Assembly (NCBI GenBank): GCA_964420285.1
Contig: CAYQTE010000106.1
Coordinates: 1 to 11,932 of the forward strand
Origin: CAYQTE01 sp964420285
GTDB taxonomy: Bacteria > Planctomycetota > Phycisphaerae > Tepidisphaerales > Tepidisphaeraceae
DNA: 11,932 nt
Direction of reading: 5' to 3'
Position 1 is the first letter of the stretch; each line of letters begins with the position of its first letter. The position numbers and the translations under genes were made by a program. Positions 6,165 to 11,932 of this stretch are shown piece after piece. The notes under the pieces were generated by a model. That model saw only the letters and a program-made list of their open reading frames with translations, made no database searches and was not told the origin of the DNA.

Positions 6165-7275
6165 CCCCCGCGACCGCTCGCCGCGACCGCCTCTTCCCAC
6201 GGCCGATCTGCAGGCAATCGTCGATCGCGTCGGCCCGCTGTGGTCCCATGTGCAGGGAAAGACAATTCTTGTTACGGGGGCCACCGGATTTTTCGGATCG
6301 TGGCTGCTCGAGAGTTTCGCGCGGGCAAATCGCGACAGAAAACTGAACGCAACCGTACTTGCCCTCTCGCGGAATCCGGATGCATTCCGCCGACGGGTGC
6401 CATTTCTCGCCGACGATCGCGCTATCCAATTCGTGCAAGGCGACATTGCCGATTTTGCGTTTCCGGATCGGCCGATCGACCTCATCATTCATGCCGCCGT
6501 CGAATCGACCAATCAACCCACGCCCGATTATGCGCGGCACATGCTCGATTCGGTATTGCTCGGCACCCGCCGTATTCTCGAATTGGCCTCGCAACAGAAG
6601 GTCGCGCCGCGAATTTTGCTAACCAGTTCCGGCGCCGTCTACGGCCGCCAGCCTCCATCGCTCAGCCACATCCCCGAAGATTTCACCGGGAGCCCCGATC
6701 CGCTCGATCCAAATAGCGCCTACGGCCTGGCCAAGCGCACGGCCGAAAACTGGTGCATCGTTTATCAACAGCGCTACGGCATCGTGCCGCTGATCGCGCG
6801 TTGTTTCGCGTTCGCCGGGCCGTTGCTCCCGTTCGAAGGAACCTACGCCATCGGCAATTTCATCCGCGACGCCATGTCCGGCGGCCCGATCAAACTCAGC
6901 GGCGACGGTTCGCCGATGCGGTCATTTCTCTATAGCCAGGATTTGGCCGTCTGGCTCTGGACGGTCCTTCTGAAAGGCCAACCCTCCCGGGCCTACAACG
7001 TCGGCTCGGAATCCGCGATATCCATACTCGACCTTGCTCGGCTGGTGGCGAAGATCGCGTTGCCGCGATCGAACCCCAACGACATCATCACGATGGGCAA
7101 TCCTCCGCGCACGCTGGCGGAACTGATCGCCGCCAATCAGCTTCCCCCGCCCAATCCATCTCCCGCTCGCTATGTTCCATCGACCCGCCGGGCGCAAGAG
7201 GAATTGAATTTGGGTTGTACAGTCGAGCCGCCCGATGCGATCCAACGCACTATCGACTGGGCGCGGCAGGGATAG
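6151..7275 (+). CDS. NAD-dependent sugar epimerase/4-ketoreductase, extended SDR family
   Basis: A 374-aa protein from GTG 6151, which overlaps the end of rfbH by 14 bases and has GAGGG at 6142-6146 just upstream. After a 35-residue N-terminal extension (PRDRSPRPPLPTADLQ) come the NAD motif GATGFFG (43-49), LTSSGAVYG (157-165) and SAYGLAK (Tyr191, Lys195), the full SDR catalytic set. The strand motif is SSGAVYG rather than TDE or SDK, so it lacks the usual 4,6-dehydratase acid/base pair and is more likely an epimerase or 4-ketoreductase. Placed directly after RfbH, it would fit the final step that reduces or epimerises the CDP-4-keto-3,6-dideoxy sugar (a job done by RfbJ, RfbS or RfbE elsewhere). 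The stereochemistry cannot be predicted. It is the last gene of the plus-strand unit. Confidence 0.85.
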   Translation: MPPIDPRDRSPRPPLPTADLQAIVDRVGPLWSHVQGKTILVTGATGFFGSWLLESFARANRDRKLNATVLALSRNPDAFRRRVPFLADDRAIQFVQGDIADFAFPDRPIDLIIHAAVESTNQPTPDYARHMLDSVLLGTRRILELASQQKVAPRILLTSSGAVYGRQPPSLSHIPEDFTGSPDPLDPNSAYGLAKRTAENWCIVYQQRYGIVPLIARCFAFAGPLLPFEGTYAIGNFIRDAMSGGPIKLSGDGSPMRSFLYSQDLAVWLWTVLLKGQPSRAYNVGSESAISILDLARLVAKIALPRSNPNDIITMGNPPRTLAELIAANQLPPPNPSPARYVPSTRRAQEELNLGCTVEPPDAIQRTIDWARQG

Positions 7276-7287
7276 TTGGCCGAGTTT

Positions 7288-7353
7288 GTAGGGTCCGCAC
7301 AGCGGACCACTACTCTCGAATGCCGACAAGATGGTCCGCGATGCGGACCCTAC
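7288..7353. repeat. Paired-hairpin REP-like element between convergent genes
   Basis: Two 22-base arms, 7288-7309 and 7332-7353, are inverted copies with only two mismatches, separated by 22 bases. Each arm is itself a perfect small hairpin: GGTCCGC ACA GCGGACC at 7292-7308 and GGTCCGC GAT GCGGACC at 7333-7349. This two-headed layout is like BIME/REP elements. It fills the 80-bp space between the stop codons of the sugar epimerase (7275) and the AGE enzyme (7356). It could act as a bidirectional terminator or 3'-end stabiliser, although no T-run follows either arm. From memory, TAGGGTCCGC-type palindromes recur in planctomycete genomes; I could not check this. Confidence 0.85.
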
Positions 7354-7355
7354 GA

Positions 7356-8723
7356 TCAATTGTTCGCGTCGGCCAACCGCTTCAGCGTCGCGGTGACTGT
7401 CAACATCGACCGGCCCTGATGATACCCTTCGGTCCAGGAATCGGTCTTGGCGATCTTGGAACGGAGGGGCGTTTTGTCGGGGTTGAGCGTGTTGTACCAG
7501 CCGCCGTTTTGGTGGTCGATCTGGTGGGCGCTGATGAAATTCCATTCCTGCACGAAGGCGTTCCAATATTTCGGATCGCTCTGGCCGTAGCGGTCGTGCA
7601 TGAGGAGCAGCGCGTTGAGGGCTTCGGCCTGGACCCACCAGACCTTGGATTTGTCGGGCGTGCCGCTGCCATCGACCGTGCCTTCGTTGTACAGGCAGCC
7701 CTCCGTGGGTGAGAAGGCGACTTTCAGGCAATGATCGACGATGTTCCGGCCGGCACGCCAGCAGGCGGGATCATCCGGCTTGCCCAAAGCCGCGGCGGCA
7801 TCGGCAAAGAGGAAGGCGGTCTCGATGTCGTGGCCGTAGGAATCGCGGCCGGCCACCGGAGTCCAGTCGGGACTGAAGAACATGTAGAGATAGCCGGGGT
7901 CGGAATAGATCTTCGTGAGTCCGATCTGATAAAGCTCCTCGGTGCGTTTTTTCACCAGATCGTCCGGCCAGACTTCCAATAGTGCGGTGAACGATTCCAG
8001 CAGGTGGATGTGGGAATTCATCGACTTTTGGCCGTTGCGGGCACCGACGATATCGCCGCCGGCCGCGGCGGCGGTTATCAGCGAACCATCGCCGCGAATC
8101 TGCTCGAAATAGCCGCCGTTCTTTTCGTCGTGGGCGTTCTTTTCCATCCAGGCGAATCCTTTTTTCGCATAGTCCAGAGCGTCCGGATCGTGCGTGGCCT
8201 TGTAACTGGTGGCCAGTGCGTAGATGGCGAAGGAATTGCCGTAGGCATGCTTGCTGTCCGAGCGTGCTACGCCGTTGGTATCGACGGCCCACCAGAATCC
8301 GCCGTTTTTGGCATCCCACTGTTTTTCTTCAAGGAACTTGGCGCCGTGGCGGGCGATGGCGAGATATTTCTCGGCCTCTGCGGGATAGCGCATGGCGGCC
8401 TGCGCGGCCAGCCAGGTCAGGCGCGACTGATAGACGACGCTGCGCGTGGTGTCGGTGGAAGCATTGCCCCGCCCGTTCAGGCCGGTGTGCGTCCAGTTCT
8501 CCGAGAAACTCTCAAAGAACCCGCCGCCCTGATTATCCACGGCCGCTGGGAAGAACTTCTTCAGATCGTCGTCCTGGAGGCTCTTCTCAACCTCGGCGGC
8601 GACGCGCAGATACGATGCCTTGGTGGGCGGAACGGGCTTGGTGGTCGGCGCGGTGGCCGCCTGCCCCAGGACAATGGACGCCGACGACAACAGGGCACAT
8701 GAGATAAGCATCGCAATTCGCAT
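7356..8723 (-). CDS. Secreted AGE-family sugar 2-epimerase (cellobiose 2-epimerase-like)
   Basis: A 455-aa protein with an N-terminal signal peptide (MRIAMLISCALLSSASIVLG, likely cleaved near QA-ATA) and a short PTTKPVPPTK linker. The rest is the (alpha/alpha)6 barrel of the N-acylglucosamine/cellobiose 2-epimerase family: RLTW at 101-104, GGFWW at 141-145, HAYGNSFAIYAL at 159-170, NSHIHLLES at 236-244, GHDIE at 297-301, WWVQAE at 362-367 and EGYHQGR at 432-438. His298 and His435 fall where the acid/base histidines are expected. The GHDIE and WWVQAE pattern is closest to cellobiose 2-epimerase; export is unusual for that activity. AGGAG at 8729-8733 is 5 bases from ATG. It lies 52 bases after the glycosidase-like gene, so the pair probably acts on one extracytoplasmic glycan. 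Confidence 0.88.
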   Translation of the reverse strand: MRIAMLISCALLSSASIVLGQAATAPTTKPVPPTKASYLRVAAEVEKSLQDDDLKKFFPAAVDNQGGGFFESFSENWTHTGLNGRGNASTDTTRSVVYQSRLTWLAAQAAMRYPAEAEKYLAIARHGAKFLEEKQWDAKNGGFWWAVDTNGVARSDSKHAYGNSFAIYALATSYKATHDPDALDYAKKGFAWMEKNAHDEKNGGYFEQIRGDGSLITAAAAGGDIVGARNGQKSMNSHIHLLESFTALLEVWPDDLVKKRTEELYQIGLTKIYSDPGYLYMFFSPDWTPVAGRDSYGHDIETAFLFADAAAALGKPDDPACWRAGRNIVDHCLKVAFSPTEGCLYNEGTVDGSGTPDKSKVWWVQAEALNALLLMHDRYGQSDPKYWNAFVQEWNFISAHQIDHQNGGWYNTLNPDKTPLRSKIAKTDSWTEGYHQGRSMLTVTATLKRLADANN

Positions 8724-8775
8724 AACAACTCCTCAGCCATGAATATCCGACACATCGCCATCGCGATCGTCGCAC

Positions 8776-10728
8776 TCAATTTCCCGGCGTAAACGCGCGG
8801 TATGAGTGAGGCGGGATAGTGATGGTAAACGTGGCGGACGGCGCAGCTCCACCGCGGCCGCGACCGCCGCCTCCGCCGCCACCACCCGCTCCGCCCCGGC
8901 CGCCGCCGGCCGGCGCCGCCGATGCGGAAATCGTCTGGCCGTTCACCAGATCGGTGATCGACCGCGAACTGCCGGCTAGGGCTACGGAAACCGTTGTGGC
9001 CGTCGGCAGGAACGATTGCACGACAAAACTGTTGTTGTCATACGCGAACAGGCTGACCTGTCCGGGCGCATCGGCAAGGCGGATGGGGAAGGAGCCCATG
9101 ATCTGACTGCGGATGACATTCAGAACCTGCGGAGGCAGATGGTACAGATCGGCGATGTTGTCCGGCAGGGCCAGCACGTACAGCGATCCGCGGTCGTACT
9201 GATCATAGAGGATGATCGGATACGCATTCTCCGGCGATTTGGCGTTGTAGCCGTTGAGATTTCCCCAGGATTGATTGGTGATGAAGTGAATGATCGGGAA
9301 GATAACCGGCTGCTCGAGCGTGGTCGCGCCCTCGACTGGGCGGCCGAGGCGGACCCTGAAGTTCGTGACCTGGGCCTTCTGGTCCGTGTATTCAAATTCG
9401 CTGATCTCGTTGATTCCCTTGGGCAGGGCGCGGAGCAATCCGGCGGTGATGACGACGGTCTTTCCGGCCGCAAGCTGGCCCTTGATCTTGGTGATAATGT
9501 CCGGGTCGTTGGCGGCGCCGGCGGTGAGCAGGCAGACGCTGGCGTCGGTGGGGAAATTGACGCTCAACTCGATCGGGATGCCGCTCATGCCAAGGTAATC
9601 GTAATAGAACTCCTCGCCGATGGAATGCGCCGGGCGATAGCCGGCGATGCCGATCGGCTTGCTGAGCTTGCCCAGGAATGAGTCGAGCTGCTGAAGGGCG
9701 ACCCCGGCGACCTGGCCGGTGGTCAATCCGCTTCCCGCTCCGCCGCCGCCCCGGCCGCGACCCGCGGTCTGATCGGCCGGCGGCGCTGTAATCCCGAACG
9801 CCGCCAGCGTCTTTTGATAATTGAAGCTCGTATCCTGATCCTGCCAGGGGCGGTTGCCGAGATTGATGCGGCTCATGGCGTCGGCCCAGTTCCAGAGCAT
9901 GATCTCTTTGGGCTTGGAGAAAGCCATGTCCCAGATCTGCTCGGGGTAGCGGTCGGCGTACTGCATGTCGAGCGTATCGACCCACCCGCCGTCGTTGAGG
10001 CCAGGCTTGACGCTCTCCAGATAGCGAATGATGTTGTAGCTCTCATATTGCTGCAAATGCTGTTCGCCAACGACGGGGTCGCGAGTTTCCACGCCGGTGT
10101 AGATGGCATCAAAGATCTTCGGCTCGGCCTCAAGGTCGTAACCCATTGCCTGGTAGTGCTCGTACCAGTTGGGGAATTTGATGATGGCCCGGAATTTGGG
10201 ATTGATAGCCTTGCCGGGCTTGACCACATAGTTCTCGGCCGCGTTGTCCAGAGCTTCCAGGCGGTATTGCGTCCAGGTCTTGTCGCCTTTGGCGGCGATA
10301 TCCGCGGCGGTTTTGCTCATGGTGAAGAACCAGTCGTCGAGGATGATCTCATCGAAGTGGCGGGCGGCCAGCTCGACGCTGCTCTTGATGCGGTCGAGGT
10401 TCTGCTGACTGGTGTAGGAGCCGTTGGGCGTGACCATGGCGCCCGAAGTGATGATGCCTTTGTCGTTGAAGAATTTCTTGATCGCCTCGAGCGATGCGTC
10501 GCTGGACCCGCTGACATCGAGGTACACCTTGTCGAACTTCACCTGCTTGTCCATGGCGTCGTAAGCAGTGGCCAGCGACTGGGGATTGGCGAACTGGCGC
10601 ACCGAGTCTGATCGGGCGAAGATGGCCACGCGGAAATTCTTGTATTTCGGGTCGGCCGCGTGCGCCACCGAAGCCACCATCGCGCCGAAAAAGAGGGCGC
10701 CCAAAGTGCAAGTAAAGATTCGTTTCAT
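8776..10728 (-). CDS. Secreted glycosidase-like protein of unknown specificity
   Basis: A 650-aa protein with a clear signal peptide (MKRIFTCTLGALFFGAMVAS, cleavage after VAHA at residue 24). Residues 30 to about 310 look like a TIM barrel (VAIFARSD, FDKVYLDVSG, FDEIILDDWFF at 125-135, AIIKFPNWYEHY, IMLWNWADA). Residues about 355-440 look like the glutamine-amidotransferase-like domain found in some glycosidases (VCLLTAGAANDPD...AAGKTVVITAGLLRAL). The C-terminus (about 555-650) is a beta-sandwich ending ITIPPHSYRAF. This three-part order recalls GH42-type enzymes, but I see no signature that fixes a family, so glycosidase is an inference. Asp131/Asp132 are candidate acids. Two Gly/Arg-rich runs (323-334 and 608-627) interrupt the domains. 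ATG 10728 has GGAG 7 bases upstream. Confidence 0.8.
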   Translation of the reverse strand: MKRIFTCTLGALFFGAMVASVAHAADPKYKNFRVAIFARSDSVRQFANPQSLATAYDAMDKQVKFDKVYLDVSGSSDASLEAIKKFFNDKGIITSGAMVTPNGSYTSQQNLDRIKSSVELAARHFDEIILDDWFFTMSKTAADIAAKGDKTWTQYRLEALDNAAENYVVKPGKAINPKFRAIIKFPNWYEHYQAMGYDLEAEPKIFDAIYTGVETRDPVVGEQHLQQYESYNIIRYLESVKPGLNDGGWVDTLDMQYADRYPEQIWDMAFSKPKEIMLWNWADAMSRINLGNRPWQDQDTSFNYQKTLAAFGITAPPADQTAGRGRGGGGAGSGLTTGQVAGVALQQLDSFLGKLSKPIGIAGYRPAHSIGEEFYYDYLGMSGIPIELSVNFPTDASVCLLTAGAANDPDIITKIKGQLAAGKTVVITAGLLRALPKGINEISEFEYTDQKAQVTNFRVRLGRPVEGATTLEQPVIFPIIHFITNQSWGNLNGYNAKSPENAYPIILYDQYDRGSLYVLALPDNIADLYHLPPQVLNVIRSQIMGSFPIRLADAPGQVSLFAYDNNSFVVQSFLPTATTVSVALAGSSRSITDLVNGQTISASAAPAGGGRGGAGGGGGGGGRGRGGAAPSATFTITIPPHSYRAFTPGN

Positions 10729-10904
10729 CGTACCGCTCCGTGCAAATCGACATGTCCCTTACAACCCCCGACGCAACCGTCGCTGGGTCACCGCCGGTAC
10801 GATACCGCGCGGTCCGCCCGGCCTCAACGATGCGCCGATTTCCAGGCGGTGCCAGACGGGTAAAGCCGAAATGGCTTGAGCCACGGAGGTCGGGGAAGAC
10901 ACCG

Positions 10905-11018
10905 AGACAAGACGCGGCGCGTTTTTTGGGACGATCTGTTTGCCCCAGCGAAGATAGGGCAGATCAACCGCAGATGAACGCTGATGAACGCAGATAAATC
11001 GAAAACGCGGTCTTGTCT
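10905..11018. repeat. Nested inverted-repeat (MITE- or structured-RNA-like) element
   Basis: The outer arms pair perfectly over 17 bases in two blocks. AGACAAGAC (10905-10913) pairs with GTCTTGTCT (11010-11018), and CGCGTTTT (10918-10925) pairs with AAAACGCG (11002-11009), with GCGG (10914-10917) bulged on the left. Inside is a second hairpin: GATC (10933-10936) plus TGCCC (10941-10945) pairs with GGGCA (10957-10961) plus GATC (10962-10965), around an 11-base loop. The remaining interior is a 10-bp direct repeat (10971-11000). No transposase and no target-site duplication are seen. Confidence 0.7.
10971..11000. repeat. Short direct repeat, three 10-bp units
   Basis: The units are CAGATGAACG, CTGATGAACG and CAGATAAATC. 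From memory, CGCAGATGAACGCAGATAAA-type sequence recurs between genes in several bacterial phyla, but I cannot verify that here. It lies inside the loop of the inverted-repeat element. Confidence 0.7.
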
Positions 11019-11041
11019 GCCCATGCCTGCCGCCGGAATTA

Positions 11042-11494
11042 TCACTGCGCCGGCTGGCTGGTCGCCGGTTGGCTGGCCGGGGGCGGGCCGCTGGTAAGCT
11101 CGTAGTCGAAGACTTTCCAGCGGCGGTCGATGCGGACGACGGCGGAATGGCCGGGCGAGCGGGCCGGGCGGTCGTTGATCCACGTGCCGACGAACTCGAC
11201 GTAGACATCCCAGCCGTCGGCGGATTGGCGCGGCTGGAAGTCGATGAATTGCGGCTGGCGGCCGGGCAGGCCGGTGCCGGTTTCGGGCTTGCGGGCCTGT
11301 TCATCGACGTACGCACGGGCGATCAGGACGGCCTTGGCCTGATCGCCGGTCAATGCGGCGGCGCGGCCGCTGGTTTCGCCGACGGTCCAGTCCACCGGCG
11401 AGAGCGACACCGTCGGCATATTCGTCCGCGTCGTTTCGGTGGTGCAGCCGCCAAGGATCGACACCGCCACGATTGCCCATCGCCATTGCTTCAT
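11042..11494 (-). CDS. Small lipoprotein of unknown function
   Basis: A 150-aa protein. MKQWRWAIVAVSILGGC is a lipoprotein signal with lipobox LGGC, so the mature chain would begin at Cys17 and be anchored in a membrane facing the periplasm. The folded part contains AKAVLIARAYVDEQ (a helix) followed by WDVYVEFVGTW and SAVVRIDRRWKVFDYEL (strands). That arrangement is reminiscent of YhhH/NTF2-fold immunity-type domains, but the similarity is too weak to name a family. The C-terminus ends PPPASQPATSQPAQ, a tail style shared with the plus-strand peptides. The ribosome-binding site is weak (GGGG about 8 bases before ATG 11494). It lies 32 bases after the Nudix gene, so the two may be co-transcribed without being functionally linked. 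Confidence 0.8.
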   Translation of the reverse strand: MKQWRWAIVAVSILGGCTTETTRTNMPTVSLSPVDWTVGETSGRAAALTGDQAKAVLIARAYVDEQARKPETGTGLPGRQPQFIDFQPRQSADGWDVYVEFVGTWINDRPARSPGHSAVVRIDRRWKVFDYELTSGPPPASQPATSQPAQ

Positions 11495-11526
11495 AATCGC
11501 ACCCCGATCCAGATTGCCAATTACTT

Positions 11527-11932
11527 TTACTCTGCGGCGGCCTGGCCGTTGGCCTGGCTGAGGAATTCGTCGGCCCGCTCGAGCAGATGCCGGGCCGATG
11601 CGTAGGTCAGGCGTTTTTTCGCCGCAGCGGCTGACAGATATTTATATCCAACGTGCTCATCGCTCAAGCGGATGCGCGGTGTCTTCACGCGGGCGATGAA
11701 GAACGCGACAGTCTTGTCCACCAGCCCCTTCTTCTTGTGCTTGAAGAAATAGCGCAGGTGATAATGAAATCCATCGACCGGCCGGGGCTTATTCAGGCCG
11801 GTTTCTTCGGCCAGTTCGCGAATTGCGGCCTGCATGTCGGTCTCGCCGCGTTTGAGATGCCCCTTGGGAAAATCCCAGTGTTTGCCGTAATCCAGCACGA
11901 GATACAGCCGCCGCCCATCGCGCTTACGGCGA
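11527..11932 (-). CDS. Nudix hydrolase, Ap4A hydrolase-like (5' end outside window)
   Basis: The frame is open to the window edge, and the residues before the first GTG (RRKRDGRRLYLVLDYGKHW) are ordinary Nudix N-terminal sequence, so the start lies beyond base 11932. The Nudix box is complete: GHLKRGE, seven residues, then RELAEETGL, matching GX5EX7REUXEEXGU with the metal-binding glutamates. WDFPKGH before the box is typical of bis(5'-nucleosyl)-tetraphosphatase (asymmetrical) and related diphosphohydrolases. The predicted role is cytoplasmic hydrolysis of Ap4A or a similar nucleoside diphosphate derivative. The protein ends with a short helix and QANGQAAAE. Probably a housekeeping gene unrelated to the plus-strand locus. 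Confidence 0.9.
   Translation of the reverse strand, partial: RRKRDGRRLYLVLDYGKHWDFPKGHLKRGETDMQAAIRELAEETGLNKPRPVDGFHYHLRYFFKHKKKGLVDKTVAFFIARVKTPRIRLSDEHVGYKYLSAAAAKKRLTYASARHLLERADEFLSQANGQAAAE

Larger units (their letters stand above)
10729..11041. other. 313-bp gene-free region with repeat-derived sequence
   Basis: This lies between the lipoprotein stop and the glycosidase-like start on the minus strand. It must hold the promoter for the minus-strand pair, but I see no convincing -35/-10 pair. About 10877-10910 resembles degenerate CCACGGAGG...ACACCGAG repeats, and 10905-11018 is a nested inverted-repeat element listed separately. No coding potential with a ribosome-binding site is apparent; the open frames through it read as repeat translations. 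Confidence 0.6.

Noticed and set aside
10911..10927. GC-rich stretch followed by six T on the plus strand, as an intrinsic terminator
   Set aside because: The possible stem is only 4 bp (ACGC/GCGT) and no plus-strand gene ends upstream. The T-run is better explained as part of the outer arm of the inverted-repeat element.
11527..11898. Nudix gene starting at the GTG at 11898
   Set aside because: This would remove the first beta strand. The upstream in-frame residues (RRKRDGRRLYLVLDYGKHW) are typical Nudix sequence, so the gene is simply cut by the window edge.

Overview
This is a GC-rich bacterial window. Proline/threonine/glutamine tails such as TQPSTQP, PATSQPAQ and ATAPTTKP on exported proteins, a secreted sugar-enzyme pair and abundant TTG/GTG starts suggest a member of the Planctomycetota (Phycisphaerae-like). 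That placement rests on style, not on a marker gene.

Plus strand, 1-7275, appears to be one long transcription unit. It opens with a tandem array of at least five paralogous small genes (about 53 to 70 aa visible), each with its own ribosome-binding site, at a period of about 240 bp. The products share a signal-like N-terminus and a conserved RIAP...LDAAGTQPSTQP segment, and end in short variable tails that all finish in RG. Only 18 bases after the last copy comes a short NAD-dependent epimerase/dehydrogenase, which overlaps a 580-aa radical SAM protein with a probable cobalamin-binding-like N-terminal domain and an unusual CX4CX2C cluster motif. A 116-bp gap follows, holding a possible 27-aa ORF that echoes the array peptides. 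Then come three overlapping deoxysugar genes: an RfbG-like NDP-sugar 4,6-dehydratase, RfbH (the PLP/[2Fe-2S] 3-dehydratase of CDP-3,6-dideoxyhexose synthesis) and another NAD-dependent epimerase/reductase. The cytidylyltransferase (RfbF), the RfbH reductase partner and any glycosyltransferase are not in the window.

Minus strand, 11932-7356, holds unrelated functions. A Nudix hydrolase cut by the window edge and a small lipoprotein are followed by a 313-bp gap with a nested inverted-repeat element. After the gap lies a two-gene unit: a secreted 650-aa glycosidase-like protein and a secreted AGE-family (cellobiose 2-epimerase-like) enzyme. The two halves converge on a paired hairpin (REP-like) element at 7288-7353.

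The most interesting part is the start: a multi-copy family of small, probably exported or processed peptides directly upstream of a dehydrogenase/radical-SAM pair and a deoxysugar pathway. It could be a peptide-modification (RiPP-like) locus, a secreted peptide family beside a sugar locus, or two adjacent modules sharing a transcript. The sequence alone does not decide between these.
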